Shown piece after piece: positions 1 through 11,262 of a stretch of DNA of 64,000 nucleotides (the first letter of the stretch is position 1; every line of letters starts with the position of its first letter). This stretch comes from Mermis nigrescens (taxonomy: Eukaryota > Nematoda > Enoplea > Mermithida > Mermithidae). The notes under the pieces are model-generated. The model saw only the letters and a program-made list of their open reading frames with translations, ran no database searches and had not been told where the DNA came from. The stretch spans positions 172,501 to 236,500 of the forward strand of contig JAVLUZ010000583.1 of assembly GCA_036768485.1 (NCBI GenBank), read 5' to 3'. Made by a program: the position numbers and the translations under genes.

Positions 1-408
1 TGGGGCGCCAGCGAAGGTGAAATTCGGCAAACGGTGGCGATGCTCAGCCAAATTTCCGAATATTTATTGATACATCCAACGGCTGCATTCAGAGCGCAAA
101 CGACTACGCCAGCCATCCAAGCGCCTGCATTTACATAAATTGGAAAAAATCAAAGAGATAAATAAGAATAGAATGAAGTAAACTGAATACATGTTTTAAA
201 AAATACATAAAAACGTACGAATGATGCAATACGACCTACACGCTGTTCAAAAAATCGCCTACAATTTTACTTGTGGTGATTGTTGAAAAAGTTGGGCTGA
301 TTCGTAATTATCATAAAAATATAAGATGCTACTATAACTTGACGAATCATAGCGAAAAATATCAGTAAAACTTGCTTCGGCTGAAGTCAGCCGGTCTAGG
401 GGATCAGC
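1..408 (-). other. possible exons of an unrecognised membrane protein, running off the window edge
   Basis: On the minus strand positions 124 to 1 stay open to the window edge and encode a hydrophobic stretch that could be one membrane segment followed by a short polar part. Just upstream in reading direction lies an acceptor-like site (AG at 126-125 after a T-rich tract). A second open stretch, about 408 to 273, is rich in Ser and Tyr and ends at a donor-like GTAAAA. The two could be neighbouring exons separated by an intron of about 150 bases, but the reading phases do not join cleanly with these exact sites, so the model is weak. The first in-frame ATG lies in the end of a MITE that begins at 409, so the true upstream part is unknown. 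I do not recognise the family. Confidence 0.2.
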
Positions 409-641
409 CATAGTGTGGGCAGCACCGAAATTCTGGTGTGGAAGGGGGAACAAGATTTTTCAAAGGTAAACAAATTGTCTTAAAAAGGGAGGTATGGCGA
501 AAAACACCATTTTTCAATGTTTCTCATCGAGCACGATCCATTGGCATCAAAAGTTGCAGGAAAAACCAGAAGAATTTTTAAAAATTCCATTCTGGGGGAG
601 GGCGTATTTTGGTTTCTGGGGGGATATTCGGCCTTCTGGGG
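409..641 (-). mobile_element. MITE-A copy, reverse orientation, truncated
   Basis: The sequence starts with CATAGTGTGGGCAGC, a variant of the MITE-A terminal repeat. It continues with the reverse complement of the body of the copy at 650-902: the blocks around GGTATGGCGAAAAACACC and TATTTTGGTTTCTGGGG recur inverted. The far terminal repeat is missing, and the next copy begins a few bases later, so the pair makes a large imperfect hairpin. Confidence 0.55.
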
Positions 642-649
642 GCGCATAT

Positions 650-902
650 CATACCTGGGCGTGAGGGTTTGGGGGCTTGCACCCACCAGAAAACCAAAAT
701 ACCCTCCCAGAAACCAAAATACCCCCAAGAATTCAATTTTGGAAATTTTTTTCGCAATTTTTTGATGCCAAAGGATAGTGCTCGATGAGAAACGTTAAAA
801 AATGGTGTTTTTTCGCCATACCACCATTTTTAAGGCTATTTTTTGACCTTTGAAAACATCTTGCACCCCCTACCAAGAACTTTGGGGCCGCCCACCTATA
901 GT
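650..902 (+). mobile_element. MITE-A copy (hAT-type)
   Basis: It begins CATACCTGGGCG and ends GCCGCCCACCTATA, imperfect inverted ends shared with the copies at 2855 and 55361. The flanking octamers GCGCATAT (642-649) and GTGCATAC (903-910) agree at six of eight bases, compatible with an old 8-bp target duplication. It has no coding capacity. Confidence 0.65.
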
Positions 903-1324
903 GCATACCCCAAAACCCTCCCTCCAAGCCCACGTGTAAGATCAGCCGAGAAAGCTTTTTTGTGACAAAGTGGCCTTGAACATTAATATAAATTTTAAAA
1001 CAGCGCCACAATTTCTCCTTATTTCAAGCGTTTTTGCAAAGCAATTTTTGATTTGCCAATATTTTTCATTACCATTTCGCATGATTTTACAACAAAAAAG
1101 TTTCCATTGTCGGTGTTCAAACCCCTATTGAATATCGGATTACAGGCGTACTTGGGCAAGGTCGAAGTTCTCGTGCACCAGAGTTATTCACATTATTTTT
1201 TATCATGTATTGAGAGTCAAAAAAGATTTAAAAAACGAAAAAATGAAGTTATTGGGAACTGCCATTTTTTTGAAATTATAGAATTCGAACCCCATACCCA
1301 GGCGCCTATTTTTTCGCCACGCAA

Positions 1325-1825
1325 TCAGCCTTGCTTTTGACAATGCTGAGGCCGATTACCGATGCAAAACCAAGCCATCCGATTCTCAGCAAATAAAAGC
1401 GACCCTAGCGCCGTAAAACGTATCACCGTAAATCGGTTCAACGTAATCAGCGCCACGCTACTTATGACGGTCATGTAACAAGCGGCGCCAAAATTTACTA
1501 AAATATATTCAACGTGCGCCGACAACAGGGGCTGGTGACATTCGTAGAAAATTTTGGGCAGGGCCAATGCTATTATCATTATCACGACTGTCATATTACT
1601 CGCCAACAAATTGATATAGAGTGCGATAAATATCGATTTTTCGGACATGTATGCTTTGATTTTGGCAACTAGAACGACGGAGCAAAGCAACAATAAGCCG
1701 ACGTAATAAAATACGTACCAGATTGCCGCGTACGGAATGTGAGGGGGACAATCTGGATTCTTGATTTTTTTCAACGACAAACCATTGTTAAATGAACGCC
1801 CATGTTCTTCAGCTGTGAAATTCAT
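1325..1825 (-). pseudogene. seven-transmembrane receptor-like fragment (TM1 to TM4)
   Basis: The minus-strand frame starts at an ATG at 1825. It shows an extracellular-type N-terminus of about 30 residues, then three hydrophobic segments at roughly residues 33-55, 64-92 and 105-128. The third ends in an N-R-F motif, resembling the region after TM3 of rhodopsin-like and nematode chemoreceptor-type receptors. Beyond this the frame loses character, while the neighbouring frame (about 1398 down to 1325) encodes another hydrophobic segment with a TM4-like Trp-Leu-Gly-Phe start. A single indel near 1405 would join them, so I call this a broken or misassembled gene fragment; an unusual intron is the alternative. 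TM5-TM7 are not visible at lower coordinates, apart from the unrelated-looking exon candidate at 1-124. Membrane character is clear; the receptor assignment is inference. Confidence 0.4.
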
Positions 1826-2854
1826 GCCAAGCCTCTGAAAATAGAATCGTTAAAATGATTGGGAAATGTAAACAATGTATAAAAATTATTTTAAAAAAAT
1901 ATAAACTTGAGAGTAAAAGACGTTCATTCATGAGAGAGAGGTATAATTATGAATAATCGACTCAGCTAGCTAATGAATTTAAAATGCAAGCCGAAAATTG
2001 TAAATGTTTTTTGAAAATCAAACCCGTTTGAAGATGTTACAAATCAGTTTAAATGATATACCAGCTCTTTCGATATATGAGCAACTGGAATATCACGAAC
2101 GAAATTATTGTTCCTGTGGAATATTAACAAGAAAAAATATGGCTGCACTTTCTCTGCTGGGCAGCAGGAATCAAAATTATCTTTGAAGTGGTTTATCAAA
2201 TTTGAGATTTATCCACCACTGACGTGTAATTTTGATCGCTTTTACAATTCACTTATGAATATGCTCGAAGTGTGTAATCGTGCGGAAATTTTCCGGAAAT
2301 AAACTCATTATTAACTGCTCAGAAAATGGCAATCTGAAATTCATAATTATCAAAGGAATCACAAGATGTTCAGTGCCTTGAACTAATTAGAGATGCAAAT
2401 TTTTTGCAATAAGCACAGAGATAGAAACAGATATTGCTCATATGATTCGATTTTAATTCGAGATAGATACGAGTAATAGATAGTTGCCATAGCGCATTTT
2501 TTTGTTTATGGGCAAGATTCGCCTTTTAACGATTTATTCAGAAGAAAAAGCGCTTTAAAATAAAATGACATCTTTTGATCAGGGTGAGCTTAATTGATAG
2601 GTAATAAAAATGAGATCCAAAAACCTCAGATCAATCTAATTCAGACACAAAATGGTTAAAAAATGAAACGATCAAAAGACTAAGAAATGAGGTGGAATCT
2701 TGTACTATTGATAATGCGATGTAGATGGATAATTTGGTCGAAAGTGATATAAAAATTTCAGTGTTTCGAACTGAATTTTTTCTAAAGGTTTTTAGAAGCG
2801 TGCGTGAAAAAATAAATATGATATTAGTTCTGATTATCATTAGCGACTTCTAGC
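1826..2854. other. gene-free interval
   Basis: AT-rich sequence with short chance open frames only (for example 2004-2302). No splice-flanked exon, RNA gene or repeat end could be supported. Confidence 0.5.
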
Positions 2855-3089
2855 CATACCTGGGCGTGGAGGGTTTGGGGGTTTGCACCCCCAGAAACCA
2901 AAATACCCCCCAGAATTCAATTATTGAAATTTTTTGTTTTTTTCGTAGTTTTTTTCATGCTAATGGATAGTGCTCGATGAGAAAACGTTGAAAAATGGTG
3001 TTCTCCTCGCCATACCACCATTTTTAAGGCCATTTCTTGACCTTTTAGAAAATCTTGCCCCCCCAGAGCTTTGGTGCCGCCCACCTATG
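2855..3089 (+). mobile_element. MITE-A copy with 8-bp target duplication
   Basis: The ends are CATACCTGGGCG and GCCGCCCACCTATG, the same inverted ends as the copies at 650 and 55361. Flanking octamers CTTCTAGC (2847-2854) and CCTCTAGC (3090-3097) differ at one base. An 8-bp duplication with CA..TG ends is typical of the hAT superfamily. The body is non-coding and shares the CCCCAGAAACCAAAATACCC and ATGGATAGTGCTCGATGAG blocks with the other copies. Confidence 0.8.
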
Positions 3090-3097
3090 CCTCTAGC

Positions 3098-6000
3098 AGA
3101 GATGACGAAATTTTAAGACCTTTAAGCAACTCTTTAATCTGGACTTCCATTTAAAGATCACAATTGTTGAAAGCATTAACATTTTTTGCAAATACTTTTC
3201 TGAATTCCAGAAAAATGTTTTAGGGAAAAATAATCGCTTCAACTACATTTTTCAGGGATGCTAGATACCCACAAATGACAGGGCTCTTTTACTTGTGAAA
3301 AACAAAAGTTTTCTATTTTAGAAAAAGACAGGGTTCCTCTATTAGGAAAATTTCGTACACGCTACAGGAGCATTCGACACTGTCGGGAAGCATAGTATTT
3401 TTCCTCCAAAAAATAAATATTATTTTTTCCAATTCCGCTTAAAATTTCCGAACTAAACTGTATAAGTATCTATATTTATGTTTTTATAGTAATAATATTT
3501 AATTTTGCAACTGCGGTGTATTCCATTGGCGTGGTAAGCAGAAAAATTTCATTTAGAACGCATATATCATCAATGTGAGATCACAACTCAAAAATAAACA
3601 TAAAAAAATACATATTAAATATGCGTGCAAAATATATTATAATTGTAAGATTTCATGGTGGAAAAACTTGAAAATTTTTTGGCAAAAGTGAGGCAAAATG
3701 GAGGCCAGAAATGGGTGGGAAAAGTCAATTTTCTTCAGAAGTGCTTGAAAATGACCGGCGACTGTAGATTGCGCTGCTTTCCCTCGAATTTAGCATTTAT
3801 ACGAGTATTGAGGTCAGTTTAGTCCCAAAAACTTACTATCTGATCCACCAGACTGTCTTTTCGATCCCATTAGACCGTCTATATTGTGCATCTGGTCATT
3901 GGAAAATATTATGGACCATTCGATCACGTGGAGACTTTTCACGAACTCAAGAACGGTCATCGCACACAATTCGTAGATCAAGCGCTGCAATATCTGTAGT
4001 TTTTAAAAATGCCTATATACGCAAAGGGGAGTTCGATGAGACGAAAAACACTAAAATTGAGTAAAAACGCCAAAACTTCAATTCTGGACTCCAGGGTCTC
4101 ACAACCAAGCCCGCCACGCTCATTCGTTTGTTGACCCGTTCTGAAGTCTAGCTGATTTTTAATGAATATAAATATATAGGCTCAGATTAATGGTCTTATT
4201 TAGCTTAAAGTAATTGCCTTAAATTTTAATAATCATAGGAGCATTCAATAAATTAAAAATATTCTAAAAGCATGAAAAAATCTAGAAATCCGCATCAACA
4301 GTCTTCGATATAATTTTCGTAAATACATACTACGCACATATCCAATTTGATGCGGTCTCTTAAGTGTATGTAAACAGCGCGGCGTTGTATGCATGCATCA
4401 TTAGCAGCGTCCAAATTAGAGTTGGTTGGTCAAAAATCGCAAGAAAGCCTCAAAATTTTAATTCTGGTGTAATTTCCGGTTTTATATAAATTTTCGAGGG
4501 GTTCCAGTACCAACGATTAATAAAAAAACTTTTCAATCTTTTCTGCGTTTGAAAAAAAGAAATGCGCATTGCCTATCATGACCAATGTGCTACACACTGC
4601 CTTGAATTTTGTATTTTCCTATTGTTTTTAATCAGTTCTTCTAAATTCACCGCATTTCCTCGCATTTCACCACTCACGCACGAGTTTGGCACTTCTATTT
4701 TAAGTGTTTTGTCGGATTGGATATGAAATGCGCACAAAAACAAGCACACATACAACTCAATTTCACACATGTTTTTTTCTAGGAATTCAATTTCGAATTT
4801 TTTTATTAATTTATAACTTCCACAATGGTTTTGAGAATGTTTAGTTTTCAGCTGACGGCTTGCCGTAACTATTAATCAATCCAATATACCAGTGCAATAT
4901 GCCAGCCTCGATGAACACTTTTATATTTCATTACAAAACATAGTGAAACAGAAGAGACCGTCTCTTGATGCACATATTTATACCACCCACGTGGAAAAAC
5001 AGCAGACTGGCTAATAAAAATAACGAAGAGAGTCGTTCTTCTTAAAATTATATCGATTATTTGGCTTGATTAACGTTGTTTGGGTAGTTTTAATCGTTAA
5101 TCGTACATTCGAAACGTAAAATAATGGGTTAAATATATTCAGCGTATAACACTATGTTTAATAGCGTAATAATAATATGGATCCTTTTAGTGTGTCAGCT
5201 AAGCATTGCCTACCTACCTACAGAGAATATTTGCAACAACGATTGGAAATCGCTTCTCTGAACAGACCACAGATCGTGAATACCTATCAGTAAGGAGCGC
5301 TAATCAGAAATTATCAGCTTCTCATGCTTGCCTTCATTATTCTATTTAAATCGATTTCACACTGAATCAACAAGCTCACAAAATTTGTAATTTCCGCTCA
5401 GTACATCGCAGATTTCTTTAGTAAGTTTTTAGAATATCTCATTTCAATTTTCTTAGTTTCGCGCTTCTTTTTACCACTCCTTTGATATTTTATGGGCATC
5501 GCAAGCTGCATAAAAAATTTTATTTAAGTTCGACTGCATTGTAGATAAATGTCAAGAATTTAAATGTAAAACTCACACTGATCGAAGCAGATATAATTAA
5601 AATCGTTCAAAGTTTTTCTAAATCTGTGCGTCTGCTGCTTTTGATTGATTTACATCAAATGTGGTTTACACTATACAGATAGGCTTTTGTGATTTAATTA
5701 ATCTTCTTTTTCATAGCCTTCCGATATTTCCCTGTTGACCGTATCCCATCAGTTCAGTGGTGCTAGTTAGTTACTGCTAAGATGCACAAACAAATGATTT
5801 CATAATATATACAGGTAGAGAACATTGGGCGCCTGCATCCAAACCCGCAATTTCTTCCAAATTCACAATAGGGTCGATCAGGACGTTACCATACCATGTA
5901 ACGTGTAAAATTCATAGTAAATTAAACGCGCGCATTTGCAAGAAACAATTTTGATACTTTTATTCGGCAATTAACAGTGAAGTGTAAAGTGGTTTACATC

Positions 6001-7739
6001 AATTGACTGCGCATCGAGATTTACTTTAATGTAATTTTTAAAAAGTCCTGCGAAACATCTTTAAAATAAGTTATCGTTTCCTGGGTTTAAGAGACCCAAT
6101 CGAGTCATTTCATTAGAAAAAAATCAAAATCAGGGCCCGGAGTTCCTTACGAGCCAAAATACGAGAAGCACTCTATTGACCAGCAACACCTTTTTAACAT
6201 ACATAGACACACAAGCAACACAACACGCAACACACAACACACACACGCACACCTACAGAGAGAAATTTCAAATAAATAATATGGAAAGTAATACGCAAGA
6301 TCGTTCTCAATAAAACTGATCTAAACGTGTTAAGCGGCATTTACAAGTATAAAACAAATTTTACAACAAATTGGTACATATTGTCATACTTTCGAGTAAG
6401 CTTAAACAAATGAAATGAATTAAGTGTATTTCTTCTGAGTCAATTACTAAGGAAAAATTGTTTCACGTTTGCTCGAATTCGCTTGGAAAAAAAGCAGAGC
6501 CGCAACAGGCACGCTCTGCTGACAAGCTGATCCAAAAATCGTACTCAATAATGTACATAATAAACGGGGGTTCAATTAAAATTTAGTTTCCCTTTTCTTC
6601 TTTAATCCTATTTCACTAAAAAATTATATTTTAATTATGATGATTATTTCGGCCAAGATTATCGACTGAACGGAGGGTAGTATGCGATGGGCTATAAATT
6701 AAGGAATATGAATAATAATTCAGAACGAACGAGCTAAGTATCTTTTACGTGATATGCATGTCGTATTGAAGCTATTTAAAATTTTAAGTTAGTTTGAAAA
6801 ATAAGCTCTAGTTTATGAAAATTTTAAAAGCTTTGAAACGCTTGAAATGCGGGAAAAGTTTCATTTTGTATTCCTTATATACTTACGGTAGATGGACTGA
6901 ATAAGGAGGTCGGAGCTTCGAGGCTTCTGCAGATCCTCTAAGCGGGGTTGCCCACATAAAATTCATATTTTAACATTTTTCGCGATTTTATACATATATC
7001 GGTCAAATCTTAGACAATTTCTTTAATTTTGAAAGTCTAGAAGACTTCATATAGGAAAAAACTGAGTTGTAGACGGTTTGACTTAGTGTAATGATTTAGC
7101 TCATTCCCTTCTTATTGAATTTATCCCGGTAGCAAATGTGTTTAAAATAATCTCCCATCTTATTCAATAAGGAAAGCCATCTACAGAAATCAAATTTTCT
7201 AATATAAGATTTTAAAACAAAATTCGGCCCTCTGGCATGGGTAGGCCAGAGGAGAATCAATTAGGAGGAATAGCGAGACGTCTTCAACGCAGGCTCCCTA
7301 GATAGCAATTCGTTAAAATTTTTCCGGTTTTCTTCGATTTCTCGATGCCACATGTCGGAAAGGGTTTTCTTACACCTCTTCAACTTTTCGACCTTGCTTC
7401 TTCCATGAAATTTTGAACCTTCACATTCCTCTAAAATTTCGGCGCTGCCCACATTTGGTTATATACAAACATGCACAGCATAGGAATTCTGGAAGGAGGT
7501 TGTGAAATTTCAAATGTTCCCTTGGACTCAAAATCGGTGAATTTGCGTCAGAACGCCATTTTTCGGCGTTTCTGCCGATGTTTTTTCTTTGCAGAGCGTA
7601 AAAAGACAAAAAATTTAGAAAAAGTGTCAAGAAAATTCGGGTAATGAAAATCAGTCAAAAAAGGGTATACGACGCGGAACCCCGAAAACTTGATACTTTT
7701 GAGCAAACAGAGAGCTAAAGTAGTTATACGTGGCACCCT
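3098..7739. other. gene-free interval with traces of an old dispersed repeat
   Basis: No coding region could be supported. About 5560-5670 resembles, inverted, 47990-48040 (shared TGCTGCTTTTG and TTTACATC blocks). About 6080-6150 resembles 26005-26070 (TCGTTTCC followed by a GAGnCC-ATCG-G block and a CCGGAG-like block). Both 6080 and 26005 are followed by CA-rich tracts (6205-6255 here), so this looks like an ancient repeat family. A short MITE-A end-like stretch (GGCGCTGCCCACATTTGG) lies near 7440. Confidence 0.4.
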
Positions 7740-8110
7740 GGAGTGTAACGCTATAAGATAGGCAATGGTTAAGGATAGGCAATTCTTTAAGAATAGCCTA
7801 TGTTATAACATAGGCTAATGCTATAACATATACAATGGTTAAGGATAGGCGAGGGGGTGGAGCCTTGCTCCCTGGGATAAGGGTCAGGGAGCAATGGTTA
7901 AGGATAGACAATGGTTTAAGATAGGCAATGGTTAAGCATAGACTAATGCTATAACATATGAGGACATAGTTGAGGAGTGGAAGGGGTAAAATAGGATTAA
8001 ACCTGAACTAAGTGTAAACTAATTGCGAGTGATATACAATGGTTAAGCATAGACTAACACTGTAACACATGAGGACATAGTTGAGGAGTGGAAGGGGTAA
8101 ATTAAGCCTA
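7740..8110. repeat. complex tandem repeat cluster
   Basis: Short units such as CAATGGTTAAGGATAGGC recur at least five times between 7760 and 7930. A longer unit of about 110 bases, containing AATGGTTAAGCATAGACTAA and GAGGACATAGTTGAGGAGTG, is then repeated at about 7927 and 8038. No open frame spans the cluster. Confidence 0.7.
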
Positions 8111-8518
8111 AGCAAGCTAAGCTAAGCCTGTGGGTAAACCAAGACTGAGCTAAACGAAGTGTAAATTAATTGTGAGTGTTGTCTGACATACACACCCATA
8201 CTAGCTCGCCTGTGCCCTGTTGGGAGGAGGAGGGGGAGCCCCCCAATACGTCAAGCATATTCCCCCGTGTGTATCCACTGCCACTCAGTCTAAAAATTGC
8301 CTTAAATGTGCCAAAGTAAGACAAAACTAGGCCCAAGGACTGTGTAAACTAAGCTTAGGTAAGCATTATAGAAATTTATCAAGCAGTGTATGGCTTCCTG
8401 GCCCGTTATGTTCACCTGGCAAATTATGCAATTAAATATAAAATAAGTTTGTAAACTAAGCCTAGCTGAGCTAGGGATTAAAGTGGGTCTAAGCACAAAA
8501 GGAGTGTGTATATATAGG
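8111..8518. other. gene-free interval
   Basis: Low-complexity runs of CTAAGC-type words continue to about 8200, then ordinary sequence. No supported gene or element end. Confidence 0.4.
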
Positions 8519-8608
8519 TTTGACTTCCCGGTCCTTCGAATTCTCGGTCCTTCGTCACTTCCCGGTCCTTCGTCACTTCCCGGTCCTTCGAATTCCCGGT
8601 CCTTGCTT
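8519..8608. repeat. short tandem repeat, CCCGGTCCTTCG units
   Basis: The words CCCGGTCCTTCG and CTCGGTCCTTCG recur five times, separated alternately by AATT and TCACTT. The open frame across it is a by-product of the repeat, not a gene. Confidence 0.8.
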
Positions 8609-9041
8609 AAACGCGTTCTATTAGTGATGTGTTATGCGTGTTGTGACACCGAAATTAGATGTGATGCAACAATGCATTCGAACATTTACACCCAGTTAGG
8701 CGTTTGGGTGATTAGGTCGTAGCGACCATTGGCTGCATACAGACTGACGACTTTCTGAGCAGCAGGCCCTTCATAGAACAACATTTTGCCCGAGTAAACC
8801 TTTATTTGGTAATTTGGCGTTTTTTATGCATTATACGGACAAGTATATGTCTGTCAATGGTTCTTTCAATTAAATACTTATAGTAATTTCTCGCCTAATT
8901 GTTAGAATGGTGAGACAGATGATATAAAGCACGCAGATCTTGTTACACTGCTCCGGAGATGCAAATGCACTAATATGTGGTAATAATTTGGCTGACTCAA
9001 CTCCATTTTTGGGGGTGCTTGATAAAAATTCATATGTAGCT
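8609..9041. other. gene-free interval downstream of the Maverick-like genes
   Basis: This lies just past the stop of the minus-strand gene at 9042. No polymerase, integrase, ATPase or terminal repeat of a Maverick/Polinton element was found here. Confidence 0.4.
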
Positions 9042-9827
9042 TCAGGTCAAATTTGTACGCTTGAAATGCAATTTAATGATAGTTTTTCCAAACTCGAAGG
9101 GGACTGGCATATCTTGGTCGGTTTTAACGTTAATTTCAATAGTATTAAATGATTTTTTGAGCACGGGTATATAGTGTGGACTAATATAGGCGTGGTTTAT
9201 TATATCCATATAGGTTCCTTCGATATTTATCACCTGCAGAAGCGGGGCAAAAACATTACCAACGATTTGAGGTTCGACTATATCACAATATACATAAAAA
9301 TTGTGCATTCCGCCTAGCATATCGGGAGAATGGTGGGCAGCTATTGTCAATTCTTGCGCTACCTTATAATTTATGCTAGAGAGTTGGTCTTCTAGAAATC
9401 CCAGCATGTACATTAAATGTTTGGTTAATTTTAGGCTCTGAATACGTTCAGTGTTGAGTTTTAGATGACAGCATTTTTTACTATCATCATATTGTAAGCT
9501 TATATGTTGAGTATAGTCAAATTTTTCATTCGTGCTGACCATTTTTATTCCCTCAGTAATTGTTTTCACAAGATCGTGTATATTCAAGTATCTGGCGCGA
9601 GGAATAAGCATTTTTATTCGGACATTATTTTTAAAATCATAATATTGAATCATGTTCTGATCTTCGGATATATTATTCCAAGTGTTTGCATAGATTATTT
9701 CGGCTAGCCCTACTTCCCAATCACCATTGAGCATTATGTGTCTAGGCAGCTTTGTAATGAAGGTAGAGGCGGTATTTGATTCTTGAGAATCGCTCGGAAG
9801 CGTCATGTAAAACTGTTTAGGATCCAT
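9042..9827 (-). CDS. conserved Maverick/adintovirus-like companion protein, possibly a minor capsid component
   Basis: This 261-residue protein starts at the ATG at 9827; a longer reading from a GTG at 9845 is possible but would overlap the protease stop and is less likely. The N-terminus has the pattern FYMTLPSDSQ, then an F-x-T-x-L-P-x-x-I stretch, then GDWEVGLAEI and N-x-W-N-N. I recall this signature from animal proteins usually encoded beside F54H12.2-like genes. Its function is not established to my knowledge; a structural virion role is inferred from company. No membrane segment or enzyme motif is visible. It is the third of three head-to-tail minus-strand genes with almost no spacing, as in a viral transcription unit. 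The frame is intact, which is notable for an old insertion. Confidence 0.6.
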   Translation of the reverse strand: MDPKQFYMTLPSDSQESNTASTFITKLPRHIMLNGDWEVGLAEIIYANTWNNISEDQNMIQYYDFKNNVRIKMLIPRARYLNIHDLVKTITEGIKMVSTNEKFDYTQHISLQYDDSKKCCHLKLNTERIQSLKLTKHLMYMLGFLEDQLSSINYKVAQELTIAAHHSPDMLGGMHNFYVYCDIVEPQIVGNVFAPLLQVINIEGTYMDIINHAYISPHYIPVLKKSFNTIEINVKTDQDMPVPFEFGKTIIKLHFKRTNLT

Positions 9828-9841
9828 GTTTGTTGTTTTTT

Positions 9842-10264
9842 TCACATTTTCTCCAAGTATTTATAGATTTTGGGCGTGTGCATAGACTTAACAACTCTTT
9901 TGAACGAAACCCCTTTTGCTCGAAAATGCAGAAAATAGATGCACATATGGCCGCATGATGTAGAGAAAAGACCCTGAACCCTCATATTATTGTACGTGTA
10001 CGATGTTGCATTTTTCTCAATATATTCTTTGAGCTCAACAAGGGGTTTTTGACCATAACTGTCAAAAAAATCACAATGCGATCTACGATTAAAGTACATG
10101 GCCACCCAGTGTGACCCTGGTTCATTGCTGAAATCCAAATTGGCTATTACTGCAGCGGGGTAGCGGGGTATAGGCGGAAGGCGATCAATAGGGAAGACGC
10201 CCAGCAAAATTTTGTTCACAGCAGGATCTGCTTCTAAAATATGTAGTACTTCAAGTGTGTTCAT
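9842..10264 (-). CDS. adenain-like (C5/Ulp1-type) cysteine protease of a Maverick/Polinton-like element
   Basis: The 140-residue frame starts at the ATG at 10264 and is intact. It carries the adenovirus-protease layout: His52 in GSHWVAMY, acidic Asp68 in DFFDSYG, Gln97 in the position expected of the oxyanion-hole residue, and Cys104 in STSCGHMC, with a second Cys three residues on as in adenains. In Mavericks, adintoviruses and adenoviruses this enzyme processes capsid precursors during particle maturation; that role is family knowledge. Length is slightly short of the usual range. Its stop lies 15 bases before the ATG of the next gene, and its start lies 2 bases after the stop of the capsid-like gene, so the three are probably co-transcribed. 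The family assignment is secure; current activity is unknown. Confidence 0.85.
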   Translation of the reverse strand: MNTLEVLHILEADPAVNKILLGVFPIDRLPPIPRYPAAVIANLDFSNEPGSHWVAMYFNRRSHCDFFDSYGQKPLVELKEYIEKNATSYTYNNMRVQGLFSTSCGHMCIYFLHFRAKGVSFKRVVKSMHTPKIYKYLEKM

Positions 10265-10266
10265 TG

Positions 10267-11262
10267 CTAAGCATTAAAATCGTGAAAAGTGTTGCGGTTT
10301 TTATCAATCATTATTAAATTATCAAATTCGGCGTATATAATAATTTCTACTCCAGAATCGGGCAAAGCGTCTGCAAACTTGACATTTATACTTGTTGTTC
10401 CTTCGCGCACTAGATCCCAATGCCCACTATCATCCGCATCAGGCGTCAGGTCGAACACAAAGAAACAATGACTCGTTTTAAATTCGTCTCTGCTGATAAA
10501 ATTACCTTTATTATCATGCCCAATATCAAGCGCGTCGTACATCTGATTAAATGCCTGTATAAACTTATTTTGCTTGAATGACACATTTAGTGAATGAGTT
10601 TGCCCTCCGCACGTTACTTTCACATCGTAAATGCTAAATGGGTTGAAATTAAATGGCGATTTTGACAAAGTGCCTCGAAATGCTTTTCCCTCAACACAAA
10701 CAAAAACTAAACGTCTCGGCAGCTGGCCTGTAAACAATGCAAAATTGGGCGTTTCCCTGGACGGATTTGAAATGTGCATATTTGTCATGGCAACTCTTCT
10801 TATAGGGTATTTGGCAGTATATGCCATCATTGTTTGCTCAAGCGCTAAACTCACACTCTCTAACACCTCTACTTTGCGAACAAACAATTTCATTACTAAA
10901 ACATTGAGTTCTAGTGGAATATCTTCAAAACACTGTATGACAAAATTATTACTGTTTCTGTGTAATTCTAGGCGAAAATCTGTGAAATTCAGCAAATACC
11001 TGTCTTGAGAGAACAAGTCAATGTGTAAAGGCGCAGATACTTCTACAACACTCGAGTCTTTAAAGAGCGCCGCTCGTTCTTTGAACCCTTTATTATCGTC
11101 AACATTCACATTAGCCCCACCTTTGTGAAAATACAGCGCAGACTGAAGATGAGACAATTTTGCATCAAAACCATAATTTAATTCAGTTTCAAAATATGCC
11201 CTATATGCGTATAAATCGGAGCTGTCAAACACTAATCGGCCGCCTAGAAAACACTTGACTTG
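10267..11262 (-). pseudogene. F54H12.2-like capsid-type protein, N-terminus lost at the LTR junction
   Basis: The frame stays open from its stop at 10267 up to about 11262, where element 1's LTR begins. Family features include YAYRAYFETELNYG near the new N-terminus, a D-N-K-G segment, HIDLFSQDRYLLN, L-F-V-R-K-V, TAKYPIRR, LFTGQLPRR and a PFNF-x-P-F motif. These match proteins named after C. elegans F54H12.2, which occur in Maverick-like elements and are thought to be capsid-like; the structural role is inference. The first codons before the YAYR motif are still recognisable (a G-G-R-L turn), but the roughly 100 residues expected upstream are gone. The GTG at 11232 is not a natural start. The missing part does not reappear beyond element 1's right LTR, so the break is not a simple insertion. 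Confidence 0.75.

Noticed and set aside
11230..11232. GTG as start of the capsid-like protein
   Set aside because: The frame and family similarity continue upstream to the LTR border, so the gene is truncated rather than started here.
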